DNA of 64,000 bases. Origin: Alentia gelatinosa. Lineage: Eukaryota > Annelida > Polychaeta > Phyllodocida > Polynoidae. The DNA lies in contig OX465584.1 of NCBI GenBank assembly GCA_950022655.1, positions 7,097,124 through 7,161,123 of the forward strand. Direction: 5' to 3'. The notes below the pieces were generated by a model. It had not been told where the DNA came from. It did not search any database and saw only the letters and a program-made list of their open reading frames with translations. Below are positions 26,298 through 38,370 of the stretch, piece by piece (position 1 is the first letter of the stretch; each line of letters begins with the position of its first letter). Made by a program: the position numbers and the translations under genes.

Positions 26298-26584
26298 TGG
26301 GTGGGGAGTTGGCTCAGTTGTTAGGGCACTTGGGACATTGTGGGTTGGAGGCCCACCCCCAGCAGTGGTAGATTTACTGCTATATCAAAGGCCAATCCTT
26401 CTCATACCATGTCTATGTGGTGTGGGAAGTAAAAGAACTCTCACCTCGGTAAATGTGTAGGGGAGAGATTTCTACCTGAACTCATCACATAGATTCGGTC
26501 ACCACCCTCGCGGTGTAAAAGAACCTTGAGAAAGTCAGGTAAGGACCTGTAATGGTTAAATCAAACCAAACAAACAAACAAAAA
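26298..26584 (+). mobile_element. tRNA-headed SINE
   Basis: Same family as 19111-19437, with a degraded head (GGAGTTGGCTCAGTTG), intact body and CAAACAAACA tail. A ~170-bp segment flanking its 5' side (CACTACGGGAGTCCTAAAC) is repeated on its 3' side, so the SINE sits inside or beside a duplicated segment. Confidence 0.75.
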
Positions 26585-27197
26585 CCACTACGGGAGTCCT
26601 AAACAAAGGTTTCCCCCCCGAATAACATTACACCAAACTTGGAAAACACCCTCTGAAATTGTGCTGTCACACTGTCGACAACTAGCGTCACTATACGCTT
26701 TGTTCTGTTGTCAATATCGCCTTGGTAGCAAGTGGCCAGACAATAAATGACGCATTAGATGACTGCTCCGTCACTTTGATATGGTAGCTTGAACAGTGTA
26801 AACCCTAGCCACATATTCAGAGTGACTGGTTATATTGAGTAAAAAAAGATTAAAGGGAAGAATATATATTTACATTTTTTTCCCAATCCTATTAGTAGCT
26901 GACCTTGGAAGATCCCTCACCACACACCTTCTATAAAAGGATGGTCAGTGCTGTAGACCGATCTGGAGCTTGTCCATTTGTGTTCATTTATGGACACACA
27001 CCTATTTCATAGGTCAGAAATGTAGTATGCACCAGGAACTGCTGTGAAGCGTCAGACTGAGAATGATTTCCAAATTGTCTATAATTTGGTAATCATTTGT
27101 AACCCAGCCCTGGATCCAGACAACAATTTAAGTGATGTACCACCCAGTTCCGGCTTCGCAGAGGGATGGCAGTTTTTCCTTTTTCCAAGGAAATCCT

Positions 27198-27972
27198 TGG
27201 ATTCACTCACTACGTTTTCTGCTATTACCTGAGATTAGTGATGTACAGCCTGGTATCTGAGAGTCGAGAACGGAATCACTACGGGTTCACTCACTACGTT
27301 TTCTGTTATTACCTCGAATTAGCCGTGTACAATCTGGTGCCCGAGAGCCGAGAACAGAATTGCTTCGGGTTCACTCACTACGTTTTCTGTTATTACCTCA
27401 GATTAGTGATGTACAGTCTGGTACCCGAGAGCCGAGAATCCACTTCGGGTTCACTCGCTACGTTTTCTGTTATTACCTGAGATTAGTGATATACAGCCTG
27501 GTATCTGAGAGCCAAGAATGGAATCACTACGGGTTCACTCACTACGTTTTCTGTTATTACCTCAGATTAGTGATGTACAGCCTGGCACCCGAGAGCCGAG
27601 AATCCACTACGGGTTCACTCGCTACGTTTTCTGTTATTACCTCAGATTAGTGATATACAGCCTGGTATCTGAGATCCAAGAATGGAATCACTACGGTTTC
27701 ACTCACTACGTTTTCTGTTATTACCTCAGATTAGTGATGTACAGCCTGGCACCCGAGAGCCGAGAATCCACTACGGGTTCACTCACTACGTTTTCTGTTA
27801 TTACCTGAGATTAGTGATGTACAGCCTGGTATCTGAGAGCCAAGAACGGAATCACTACGGGTTCACTCACTACGTTTTCTGTTATTACCTCAGATTAGTG
27901 ATGTACAGCCTGGTATCTGAGAGCCAAGAACGGAATCACTACGGGTTCACTCACTACGTTTTCGGTTATTAC
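27198..27972. repeat. 78/84-bp tandem repeat
   Basis: About ten units of TTCACTCACTACGTTTTCTG ... GATTAGTGATGTACAGCCTGG ending with GAGAGCC. Two length classes alternate. It ends in a foldback element of the CTGAGCC family whose TATTACTATACACC end resembles the unit. Confidence 0.9.
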
Positions 27973-28914
27973 TATACACCTATAGCCAAACATGTCTGAA
28001 ATACTACCCGCTGCTAGGGTTGTAGTATAAATCATGTTCACACTTGCCGTGACAGTGGGTGGTAGTGAATGGCAGTGGTTTTCACGAAGCAGAAAAGTTA
28101 ATAAAATGGCGTTTTTAAACAATAGGGAGGTGAATAGTAATAAAAAAATGTGGTGACTGAACCAAGAACGGAATCACTACAGGTTAACTCACTATGTTTA
28201 CTCTTATTATTATATACCTGTGTACGAATGTCTATCAAATACTGCCTGCTGTTAGGAGTGCAGTAATAATAATGTTCGTGCCCACTGTGACTGTGACATA
28301 ATAAGTCATTAAAATGGCATTTTTTTCAATCAATTTGAGGTATATAGTAATAAGCAAACGTCCTAACTGTGGACGAAATGGTTCTTGTTCTCGGTTAGTC
28401 TTCGATTTTATACTGCCTGACACCATAGGCTAAAAGGCAGTATGAAATCGACGACTGACCTCAAAAAGGAACCGTTTCTTCCACAGTAAGGACGTTTCCT
28501 AATATTTACTGATATTCATTTACGGTCAGTCATCAATTTCATACTGCTTTCCTCCTATGGTGTCAGGCAGTATAAAATCAACGACTGATCTAGAAAAGGA
28601 ACCGTTTCGTCCACAGTAAGGACGTTTCCTAATATTACTATATACCCATGCCGTATATACTGTAAATATGCACCGTTCCCCCCTAAAAACATTACACCAA
28701 GAGGGTGGTTGTGGCCCATTAGATTTTAGGTCAACTCTCGACTGTAGAACCGTCCCAAGGCGCTATAAATATCATGTAAGGAGGTCAGGGTGAAGGTCGT
28801 GGTTTGCTCTGAATGCAAACGTAATATGACGTAAAAATACTGTACACTAAAATTACGGACCTTTATTAACATATCGGTTGTTAAAAATTAAATTAATGAT
28901 TTTTCTTTTATATT

Positions 28915-29085
28915 TTGGGTATATAGTAAATATATAACGTCCAACCATGCTTGTACAAGTCACAGACCTCGATGATAATTTACGGTTTGTACGGAACTCG
29001 GCATAAACGCCTCGGTCCGTACAAACTGTAAATTACCATCTCGTTCTGTGAATTGTACAGCATGGTCAGGACGTTCTATATAATT
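28915..29085. repeat. Intact hairpin of the CATGCTTGTACA type
   Basis: Arms AACCATGCTTGTACAAG and TTGTACAGCATGGTCAG, with inner GGTTTGTACGGA / TCCGTACAAACTG around ACTCGGCATAAACGCCTCGG. It is the unbroken form of the hairpin interrupted at 2885-3705. Confidence 0.7.
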
Positions 29086-30082
29086 ACCTGGGATTAGCCG
29101 TGTAGAGCCTGGTACCCGGGCCTGCCACCTGCTGCGCCCAGTCCATCTCCCCCACCTATGTTTAGCATCCACTAAACTGATACCTACAACTTCTTAGAGA
29201 TATTATTGAAAGTCCAACTCTGAAATCCGAACGCTTCACATCTGGAGTGTATGAAATTGAAAACACTCCCCTATCTTAATCTGGAGATAGTTTGGCAATT
29301 GCCGCGATAGATCGCAGAGATAGCAGAGAAGCCTTGATCCAGCTGCAGATTGAGGGTAACCCGTGTACAGACAGTGAGACACCATTCATACTCCACAGCT
29401 GAGCTCCCACCCACCCCCAACAACCACCCATGCCAACCTCCTCTACCCAGCTACATAGCAGATATATAATATATCTCAGTTACCATTTTCCATATTCTCG
29501 GAGGCATAAAATTACACATGAAAATATTTACACTTTATTTCCTGATAAAAGTTATGATATATGAAGCAGGGGTCAGTAAGCTTAAGAATGATGTGTACAG
29601 TTGTATAATAAAACAGCTCATTTGATGACAACCTTTGGGTGGGGGTGGGGTCAAATATAGGGTTAAAGGGTTAAATATGATATTTAACCCTTTAACCCTT
29701 TTAGGCATCATTTCTCTTAAATCTATAAAATTATTTTTGACAAAGAAATAATTGATCGATCTACATGAAATCTTCAGAAAATGTAGCTTTAACATAAAAA
29801 ATAATATCAGTAAACTAAAATTAGTGAAATATTATTGAATACCAATAATATCACGTGATGGAACATCAAATTATGGCTTTACCTAAAATGTGTTCGTCCT
29901 TTAGAGATATGCACTATCACGAGCACACGTCCTTATGGTGACAGCTCTGCCACAGTTGGCCATCCTTAAAGGGTTAAGGACGGCCACCTGTGGCAGAACT
30001 ATGAGAAAACATAGTTACTTACTTACTTACGGTTGTTCGAGGTCTTTTGACGCAAGAATACGGCCAAACGCTGCAGGCGAAG

Positions 30083-30269
30083 GGCCTTGACCTTGTGTAG
30101 CAGTGGCCTTGTGTCGTAGTGACATTGACCCTGTATAGTAGTGACCTTGACTTTGTATAGTAATGACCTTGACCTTGTGTAGTAGTGACCTTGACCTTGT
30201 GTAGTGGTGACCTTGACCTTGTGTGATAGTGACCTTGACCTCGTGTAGTAGTGACCTTGACCTTGTGTC
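30083..30269. repeat. 22-bp minisatellite ending at exon 2 acceptor
   Basis: About eight units of GTAGTAGTGACCTTGACCTT + GT. It is joined on the left to half of a foldback hairpin (30010-30082) and ends about 6 bp before the acceptor at 30275. Confidence 0.93.
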
Positions 30270-30275
30270 CGGCAG

Positions 30276-30447
30276 GTTGGGTACGAGACGATCAACAACT
30301 CGGAGGACGCCATCTTGAAGCAGGACATGCCGCCGGCCCTGACGCGGGTCGAGGAGGCGTCCATCTTACTGCTGCAGGCCTCGCAGCTGCTGCGTCAGGA
30401 CCCCTTCTCCGCGCCCGCCCGCAAGAAGCTCATCGAGGGCTCACGAG
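30276..30447 (+). CDS. VCL: Vinculin exon 2: D1 helical bundle
   Basis: 172 nt, phase 0 in and phase 1 out. It starts VGYETINNSE, contains ILKQDMPPAL, and ends KLIEGSR plus the first base of Gly. It corresponds to human residues about 57-114. The position of human Tyr100, reported as a Src site, is Phe here (QDPF against SDPY). The acceptor ggcag follows directly on a 22-bp minisatellite rich in CCTTGA, so the repeat supplies the pyrimidine tract. The donor is gtcagc. Confidence 0.95.
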
Positions 30448-31138
30448 GTCAGCAGCACGCAGCGTGGAAGATTTACATGTTTTTTTTTAAAATTAAATTT
30501 TAAAAAAAAAAGATGAAAAACATGAACATAAAACATAATATAACTAAGCGTCAACTCCTCGTAGTCAGGGGGCCAGCTCCCTGAAATCCTGTTATGTAAG
30601 GAATTTTTGCTCCATGGAAGTATTGCAGCAATTTATTTTATCAAATGAGAGTTCATAAGACTTTGGCCATTCCAGATACGATAGCCATTTTTCTGTAAAT
30701 GTGTCCATTTGATCTTTTATCAGAAATCAAATGTGAAATGTCATCAAGGTTTTGAAATTGAGACATAATATGTCATTTCTCCGAGACAATTAAGTTGATT
30801 TCTTAGATATATTTGGCAAATGTATTGAGAATGGCCAAAGTGTTAGTTTTCATTTGATACAATAAAATTGCTGCTATACTTCCATGGAACGAAAGGCCAT
30901 TTTTCCAGGGCTGGCCCCCTGACTAATTGCCAGCCACATCTCACATTTCTTACGATTTTTCAACACTTTCTGGGTTTTTCATCGCTCTGACACATCACCC
31001 TGCCAAATCATCGCCTCAACCTCTTCCACTTATCACCCACCCGTTATCACTCGCCGCCTGTCACTCCCCCGAGTTTGCCCAAGTCGCCTCGCCTCACCTC
31101 AACCTCACTTCACCTCCTCTTCAGCTCACTCTTCAAGC

Positions 31139-31575
31139 ACACCTGTCTGCCTCCCTGTCTGTCTGCCTGTCTGTCTCCTTATCCGTCTGCCTGCCTGTCT
31201 GCCTGCCTCCCTGCCTGCCTCCCTGTCTACCTCCCTGTCTGCCCTCTGTCTGTCTGCCTGCCTCCCTGCCTCCCTCCCCGTCTGCCCCTGTCTACCTCCC
31301 TTATCTGCCTCCCTGCCTGCCTCCCTGTCTGCCTCCCTGTCTACCTCCCTGTCTGCCCTCTGTCTGTCTGCCTGCCTCCCTGCCTCCCTCCCCGTCTGCC
31401 CCTGTCTACCTCCCTTATCTGCCTCCCTGTCTGCCTCCCTGTCTACCTCCCTGTCTGCCCTCTGTCTGTCTGCCTGCCTCCCTGCCTCCCTCCCCGTCTG
31501 CCCCTGTCTACCTCCCTTATCTGCCTTCCTGTCTGTCTCCCTGCCTCCCTCGCTGCCTGTCTGCCTCCTTGTATG
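31139..31575. repeat. CCTGTCTG pyrimidine-rich array
   Basis: Four-base-based repeat with a higher-order unit of ~100-120 bp (CTGCCCTCTGTCTGTCTGCC at about 31236, 31356 and 31458). Confidence 0.9.
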
Positions 31576-31955
31576 AGTACTTGAATGAGTACCTCAGTAT
31601 GTGTCACAACAGTGTGTATTTGTGTCACTGTCAGTAAACATAATTTTTTTTATAGTTTTTTAGTTTTTCATTGTGTCGATAGATAGATACAAATGCCATA
31701 TTTAAGGTACATGAAACAAGCGTCGTTCAGTCCAATAAATGGGCAAAGCCCAGTTGACGAAGCAATTGGTTTTAATGGTTATGCCTTCAGAAAGCAAGAT
31801 AATCACAGTATATTAGCTACAAGTTGCCTCACAAATCCACAGTAAAAATTGCAACAGCGAGCATTACTTAAGAGTTATAAAGATAATGCAGCGTTTACAT
31901 AAGTACAAATTAGTTATATGTGTTGTTACTACAGTGAATGTTCTGTGTACTTCAG

Positions 31956-32101
31956 GAATCCTTCAGGGGACGTCAGCGTTGTTGCTGGCTTTTGACGAGT
32001 CGGAGGTGCGTAAGATCATCCGCATCTGTAAAAATGTTCTGGAGTATCTTGCCATCACCGAAGTCGTTGACAGCATGGAGGACCTCGTGACATTTGTGAG
32101 G
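31956..32101 (+). CDS. VCL: Vinculin exon 3: D1 core
   Basis: 146 nt, phase 1 in and phase 0 out. After completing the split Gly it reads [20 protein letters not shown] and ends MEDLVTFVR. It matches human residues about 114-162 with high identity, including the FDE-EVRKIIR segment. The acceptor is cttcag and the donor gtgagt. A frame-matched extension continues past the donor but has no vinculin similarity and is read as intron. Confidence 0.96.
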
Positions 32102-32667
32102 GTGAGTATCGTGAAGACTGTGTATCAGTTACGAGAAGGCGAGGCGCTGTTTGTGAGACCCTTGTCTTCGGGAATTAAAAAGAAATAGTTTGGGCAGGGG
32201 TTTGTTGCTCCTAGAAATGTGGGAAAAGCGTTGCTCCAGTATTATCGGATCATGTCGTGTGGTATTATTATTTTTATGTACTATCGCTACTTTGTACAAC
32301 ACCACATTTTCTGTGACATAGGTGAAAGGCTCATTAGATTTTTAATGGAATATAGATGGGAATATATTTATGATATGATCCGCAAAGAATCTGGAGCAAT
32401 GGTTTCGACCTGGGGTCGCTATTCTGCCATCTACAAAATGTGGAGCAATGCCCCCCCCCCCCCCCCCCCCCCGAACTCTCCTGATAAGGCATCCCTCTCA
32501 AGTATCTGCTTACGGGGCATAAATGCCTTTTCATACCAAAATTACTGTTTGATTACCTGGGGTGTCTACTGACGTGGGGTGTCCATCAGGCGGGATTCTA
32601 CTGTAGTTGTTTGTCTTTTTTATTCTTTATTTTAGATATATAGATATATTTAGATGATTCATTCCTT

Positions 32668-32877
32668 CCCAGCAGTTGTAGATTTACTGCTATAGCAAAG
32701 GCCAATCCATCGCATACCATATCTATGTGGTGTTGGAAATAAAAGAACTCACCTCAGTAAATATGTAGGGGTGAGATTTCTACCTAAATTTATCTCATAG
32801 ATTCGGTCAAACCCAAAGTAAGTCTAATAGAACATATTGGACGTTAATCTACGCAAACAAACAAACAAACAAACAAG
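32668..32877 (+). mobile_element. SINE, headless copy
   Basis: Body from AGCAGTTGTAGATTTACTGC to a (CAAA)n tail at 32855-32876; the tRNA-like head is missing. It lies in the intron before vinculin exon 4. Confidence 0.75.
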
Positions 32878-32894
32878 CAGTTCTAGAACTAGAA

Positions 32895-33280
32895 GTACCA
32901 ATGCCTTGAAATCCCCTTACTATAGAGGTGTCAAGCTGTGGGACACCCTTTCAATTTCTGTGCAGCAGCGAAATGATGTGAACGACTTCAAACGCTGTCT
33001 AGAACCATATCTGTGAATGCAAGAGTCACAATATCTGTCAAATTGCTTGGACGAACCCTAAGAATTTGTGGAGTTTAGCTTTATTCCAACCATTCATTAC
33101 CATTTTCATTCACCACCTTTCCATTCTACACAGCCTTTTTGGGTTGTTTAACTTCTTTGATCTAGATGTACTCCTGAATCATTAGACTGGACAAACATGT
33201 ATGTCAATATGCTGCATCTGAAAAACTCAGATACTCTGAGAGATGCAAGTTTGATAAATAATAATAAAAAAAAATCATTC
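32895..33280 (+). pseudogene. Second LINE 3' remnant
   Basis: Plus-strand reading gives YYRGVKLWDTLSISVQQRND followed by FKRCLEPYL and a stop at about 33014. It is the same kind of LINE C-terminal tail as at 2077-2370 but a different subfamily. A ~250-bp 3' untranslated part ends in TAATAATAATAAAA at about 33258-33275, twenty-odd bases before vinculin exon 4. Confidence 0.6.
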
Positions 33281-33300
33281 CTTCATTAATTTCGCTGCAG

Positions 33301-33469
33301 AACCTGAGTCCGGTGCTGACGAAGATGACGAAGGAGGTTGACGCGCGCGAGAAGGAGCTCACTCACCAGGTGCACCGCGACTGGCTCGTCCGCTCTCTGG
33401 AGCAGGTCAAACAACTCGTGCCCACTCTCATCTCCGGCATCAAACTCTACATCACCACCAAAGACATAG
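33301..33469 (+). CDS. VCL: Vinculin exon 4: D1, second half
   Basis: 169 nt, phase 0 in and phase 1 out. It starts NLSPVLTKMT, contains KELTHQVHRDW, and ends ISGIKLYITTKDI. It aligns with human residues about 163-217 (NLGPGMTKMA ... ELTHQEHRVML ... VTTKN). The acceptor ctgcag lies just after a LINE 3' fragment with an A-rich tail; the donor is gtgagc. A tRNA-like SINE head begins about 100 bp after the donor. Confidence 0.95.
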
Positions 33470-33572
33470 GTGAGCCCTCATTATTATACAAGGTTTTCTG
33501 TGGATAATAATACACCTTGATATTATACAAGTGTCCAGTATAAATAAAAGTTACAAAAAAAAAAAAAAAAAG

Positions 33573-33646
33573 GCGTAGCGAGTTAGCTCAGTCGTTAAGG
33601 CACTGGACTTGTAATCCAAAGGTTGTGGGTTCGAATCTTACTGCAT
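33573..33646 (+). mobile_element. tRNA-like SINE head
   Basis: Looks like a tRNA: A box TTAGCTCAGTCGT, an anticodon loop reading CTTGTAA and a B box GGTTCGAATC. It follows an A-run and does not continue into the SINE body seen elsewhere; unrelated sequence follows. No clean acceptor-stem pairing or CCA context was seen, so I call it a SINE head and not a working tRNA gene. Confidence 0.6.
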
Positions 33647-34885
33647 GATCAAGATCTTTCACGAGTGAAAAAGTGTTTTGTCATTTTTTGGAGAAAAAGC
33701 TCGACAGCTGTGCAAACAAAGATAATATTGATTTAGCCTCATTTACGCCAATAAAACGGTGGTTTGAACCTCACCACAGACCCTCAGCCCCATGCCATGG
33801 CTGAGAAGGACATACTATTCAAGTTTTCCCGGTTGTATGATATTAATTCTCCTCAAGTTAACAATTATGTAATGCAGTACCAATAACATCATTGACATTT
33901 ATCATACCTATATCCTTGAAGGTATTGTGGATAACACTCTTTTTCAAAGATTTCTTTTGATATTTTACATAGAATAAATTCATAGATGAAGTAAGTAACT
34001 TTATCTTCCCCCTGGTATTTTTTTATATGTAAACCTAACATTGGGCTCTCATAATCAATGATCATGGAGTCTTAAGAAATAGTACTCTATGGGGGATTAT
34101 GTCACAAATATTGCCCATTACTCAATGTGAAGGGTGAGATAAATTCAGAAACCTATTCAAGTTTACGGTCAGAGCTTGATTCCATCTTGTCCGAATCGCT
34201 ACATAATTCACGCAGCTTCACCTTGTGAATTACTATGTTATTCAAACGCGATATGATACAAGCTCTGACCGAGAACTTTCATAGGTTTCCTTTATAATAT
34301 ATATATATTTTTTATTATTTTGATTATAAGTTAATTACATGTATTAAATGATTTCAATCTGATACTCATGAGTATCCTGTACCTGTGTTCTCCCAGGTTT
34401 CGGTAAAGGTAAGTAAAGGTTAACGCATGCTGGGCAGAAAAATAAACAAAGTCAAATAGATCATGTTCAAAAATTAGAAAAAAATATCACAATTCTCTAT
34501 AAGATAAACTTCAGAATAGGTGAAAATGAAGCTTTTAGTGTAATATTTACTCCATCACTGGGTGTGCTCTGTTTCATTGAACATAGAAATGTTTCAGTTG
34601 TTTATATTTGAATAGAATAACACTCCCAATTATTATTGAAGCAGCAGGTTAGTTATAGGGCACAGAGTGATTGCTAGTTCTGCCATCATCCGCCAGGAAA
34701 TTGTAAGATAGCGCCACTGTAGTCGGGGGCAACCGCTATCAATATTAACCTATGGCAAGCCCAAAAAATATTTATGATAAAATCCATTGATAACTGGTAC
34801 TGCTACCTGTTGTTTTGGATGGCATCAGGGGCAAGATGGCTGCTTCCATATCACAATAGCTATATGCCCTATAGAGATTGTACAA

Positions 34886-35357
34886 TGCTTATGCTGGGTT
34901 TACATTGGACCATGGCAGCCACGGCGCTGACGTTTTTCCAAAAAGTTTGGCACTTTTGCAGATGGTTATGGAGCCATAAATTTGTGTTTACACTGAACCC
35001 CCAGAGGCCAACGTTTAGGGTTCCATTTTGTCCACAGTACCCTGTACAGCCAGCTGCGGTTGGTCACATTGTCCATGGTTCCCTCTACGGCCGCCCACAT
35101 TTGGTCACATTCAGTCATGTTATGTGACGGCCATCACATCTCATGAGGGCCCAGTACCTTTCTCAATAGCACCGTGGCTGAATGGACGTCATTTCAAAAT
35201 TCTTCCACGGCACCCACAGTCAAAAAGTCGAGCTACATTTGCCAACGGTGGTCCGTTACGCTGTAAGATGTTCCTCTCGGCATGCCACAGTCCTTCCACA
35301 GTGGCCTGAAACGTGGGTGCCATCCATGCCGTGGCCCCAGCGTAAACCTAGCATTAA
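34886..35357. mobile_element. MITE with TGCTGGGTTTACA ends
   Basis: Inverted ends ATGCTGGGTTTACATTGG and CAGCGTAAACCTAGCATT, with more pairing inside (CATGGCAGCCACGG / CCATGCCGTGGCC). About 470 bp, no transposase. Confidence 0.6.
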
Positions 35358-35457
35358 CACGCCTACACGTACATGCACCGTTGTGTGTTATACTGCAGTT
35401 ATTGTACAGACACAGATTCACAGTACACCATAATGAGTGAAGTGCAGTGAGAGTGGT

Positions 35458-35825
35458 GTGTAGCACTTTTATAGAACTACGTCGAGAGTCGTATAAATAC
35501 ACGATACTCCACGAGTTTGGATGTGCCGCAATCGTCATCGAGGCGAAGCCGAGTGACAATTACGGTACATCCAAACGAGTGGAGTATTGTATATTTTACG
35601 ATTCGAGTGTGGTTCTGGATTTATCTCACCCCTTTCTCTGCCATTGAATAGCATCACAACATCAAAATCGTTAAAATATACTTAGCAAATCCATATGACG
35701 TCATCTCACATACACTACGCCACGGCCGTGGCGTAGTATAGTTACTTTATTGGGGTGATCGTTGAGTATTTTTTACTAATGGCATTTCTATGGCTAAGCT
35801 TGTACCAGGCGTGAGATAATGACTA
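35458..35825. mobile_element. Composite foldback element
   Basis: Same structure as 2968-3616: ACTACGTCGAGAGTCGTATA, turn CATCGAGGCGAAGCCGAGTG, pairing arm TACGATTCGAGTGTGGTTCT, then TTATCTCACCCC and a final GGCGTGAGATAAT. Confidence 0.65.
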
Positions 35826-37126
35826 GAACCACTGTGCCCACACAGACCCATACCTAGTACATCATAATATGTGTATAGTGTAGTGGGAATATTTTTATTA
35901 TCCACCTAATACAAAGTGTCCATAGAATAGGGAGTGTGTATGGACATACGCGGAGCATACAGATATGTTATATGCTCCGGGTTGCAAAAGCCAGCGCATA
36001 CGGAAAAATGGTACATATGAAAAAAATAGTGTGCACCTAAATTAACTAATATTATGAAATACATGTACTAGGAGGCTCCTAAGGAGCAAATAAAATGTTC
36101 ATCATTGATGAATGAGTGTGCAATTATAAATGAATAACAATTAAAAGGTTGGGTTACATTCAGTCCATGGATAGTTTTCTGTTCCAATTGCACCCAGGCA
36201 ACTTGCAATTTCTGCAACTGCCTGTGTCCAGGATCCAAACCTATCAAGCACAAATAGGTCAATGAGATATTTCAGTCTTGAGTGATTGATCATAGTCAGC
36301 TGGGCATGCCTGTGAGACCCTGAGACACTAGCTCCCTGCTCTGATCTCAGTATCACAGTGAATAGCACGCAGATAGTGAAGGAATAATTTTTATGCAGTA
36401 CACTGGAAGTCCATATGTGACCACTCTAACCTTTAGACAAGTACTCAGTGTGTGCAAGCACGCTCTAAAAGGCTTTATAGAGTGCAACAATGGCTGATTG
36501 TTCAGAGTGATTGCAAACAGTCTCAGAGCAAATGTGAATCTTACAGGGGAAAAAAACCCTCTTTTTGTTGCTTGAATTTGGTTCACATGAACTGTACATT
36601 AACCGTGTTGACCTGGTTAGAGCGAACTATTTCAGTAGGGTCTCCCGTTTGTTACCAAAAGTTCCTCCATAGTGCTAGAGTGGCGCCCTCTGTGATTGCT
36701 ACTAAAATCTCGCGAATTTTGGTTCTCCTCAAACATTGATTTTTTTTTCCTTTACAGCTCAAACGTTGATATTGATCAATTTAAAACATTTTTGCACGGT
36801 TCTTACCCTTCAAATGTTACTCATATTTGATGGTATAACGTTTGAAAATAATGTATCCTAAGGATTTAGATGCAGAATTCCGCATCACCAAATTAATATA
36901 AACTCACTATAGATATGAAATTCTGTTGACCGGTAAAAAAAGTAAGTATTTTCAGGAAAGAGAATACTTCTTGAAAAATTTCCTTTCCTGAAAAAAAAAA
37001 AAAAAAATACGGGAATTGCCAAGTCATTATTTTGTTAAGAGAATGATTTGAATAATTGAAAATAAAGAAAATATATAGAAAATATTAATTGACTGTGCCG
37101 GTTGTTGGCTGTTTATTGGTTAACAG

Positions 37127-37281
37127 GAGGACGCAGTTTAACAGACGCTCAACACAACCGTGATTATGTCGTCTCGAAAGTGTCCAGCGAGATTCACGAG
37201 ATCATCCGGGTCCTGCAGCTCACCACGTATGACGAGGACGAGTGGGACGCCGACGATCTGACCGTCATGAAGAAGGCCGAG
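37127..37281 (+). CDS. VCL: Vinculin exon 5: end of D1
   Basis: 155 nt, phase 1 in and phase 0 out. After the split Gly it reads GRSLTDAQHN, then EIHEIIRVLQLTTYDEDEW, ending TVMKKAE. The EINEIIRVLQLTSWDEDAW block of human vinculin near residue 250 is clearly the homologue and marks the last helix of D1. The acceptor is taacag and the donor gtcagt. Confidence 0.95.
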
Positions 37282-37352
37282 GTCAGTCCCCGTCTATTCC
37301 GGTCTAACACAAAATGTCGTCTGCTTTCTCTGATTTCATTGTCATTGTTTCA

Positions 37353-37646
37353 TTGAGTGGTAAAGAGCGCTGGACTTGTAATCCCAAGGTTGTCGGGATT
37401 TGTTGGTTCGAGTCTGAATGCAGCCACTTTTCTCTTTAATGCCCAGTAGTGGTAGATTTACTGCTTTATCAAAGGCCAATCATTCTCATACCATGTCTAT
37501 GTGGTGTGGGAAGTAAAAAGAACTTTCACCTTGATAAATGTGTAGGGATGAGATTTCAACCTGAACTCATCTCATAGATATGATCAAACCCAAAGTAAGT
37601 CTAATAGAATGTATTGGACATAAAACTACCCATACAAACAAACATT
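37353..37646 (+). mobile_element. SINE with partial tRNA head
   Basis: Head begins within the A-box region (GTGGTAAAGAGCGCTGG). The body matches other copies and the tail is CAAACAAAC. It begins about 70 bp after the donor of vinculin exon 5. Confidence 0.75.
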
Positions 37647-38297
37647 GAAATGTTGACTGCCTTCTGTTATCTCAATGTTACTGTTTAACTATCAATGTTG
37701 TCTGCCTCCTTTGATTTCACCATCACTGTTTAACTAAAGTGCTGATTCCATTATGTGACTGATCTATGCCGAAACCAACCAAAATGGAGATCGGCAGAAT
37801 CGGAAACAATTGTATAAGCATAGCTGGCAGTGGAAGTGCCCAATTTTTTCCTATTAATTGCGGACACTAATATGATTTATCGCGCAGGTACATTCCCTAT
37901 TTAAAGGTATTATATCATATTCTTCAATATAATCTGAAGAGACTAGAAACTTTCCGATGAAACCTTAGTCTGGTGGCAGCCATGACATGAATGCGCTCTC
38001 AGCTTGTCTGAAAGCGACGTCATCACACACAATTTTTGAACAGTTACCAAGTGGATCAACGCATTTCCTGGTGAATTGCATGACGATCAGTTGTTTGTAT
38101 CCTAGTAGGCGTGATGTCACTGGCAGGGTATGATGAGTTGTCATGGGAAAGGGCCCAAACAACTGAGAATAAGTGGTTTCATCACTGGGAACTCTTCAGG
38201 CTGCTCTTATTTATGTTTGACACTGCAAAAAATATAGAACAAAAAAAACAAAAACAATTTGTGTTCTCATATGAACGTTATTGTGTTTTTTGGACAG

Positions 38298-38370
38298 AGT
38301 GCACTCCAGGGGAAGATGAAGCAGGCGCAGGACTGGTTGGCCGACTCCCTCGCCCTCCCCGGATCTTCAG
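38298..38370 (+). CDS. VCL: Vinculin exon 6: start of first ~112-residue repeat
   Basis: 73 nt, phase 0 in and phase 1 out, 24 codons: SALQGKMKQAQDWLADS followed by LALPGSS. It matches the beginning of the first internal repeat of human vinculin (DSKLNQAKGWLRDPSASPG, from about residue 261). The acceptor is ggacag after a T-rich tract and the donor is gttagt. Although short, it is framed by matching phases on both sides and is needed to keep the repeat intact. Confidence 0.9.

Larger units (their letters stand above)
20940..30275. other. Vinculin intron 1 (between exons 1 and 2)
   Basis: 9.3 kb filled by listed arrays and elements. Nothing recognised in 21640-21940, 22440-23035, 24625-25205, 25850-26295, 26585-27190 and 29090-30010; the last holds a short palindrome of GGGTTAAATATGATATTTAA at 29660-29700. 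Confidence 0.7.
33647..37126. other. Intron 4, quiet parts
   Basis: Apart from the foldback at 34003-34290, the MITE at 34886-35357, the composite foldback at 35458-35825 and the element piece at 35897-35990, nothing is recognised. 36000-37100 is AT-rich with short unassigned open frames. Confidence 0.6.

Noticed and set aside
30927..31637. 236-codon frame rich in CLPPCLP
   Set aside because: Product of the CCTGTCTG array within an intron.
33573..33646. tRNA gene with anticodon TGT
   Set aside because: A and B boxes are SINE-like, the same head occurs with SINE bodies elsewhere, and no clean acceptor stem was found.
34774..35127. 117-codon frame
   Set aside because: Lies across a MITE with inverted ends at 34886-35357; no transposase motif.
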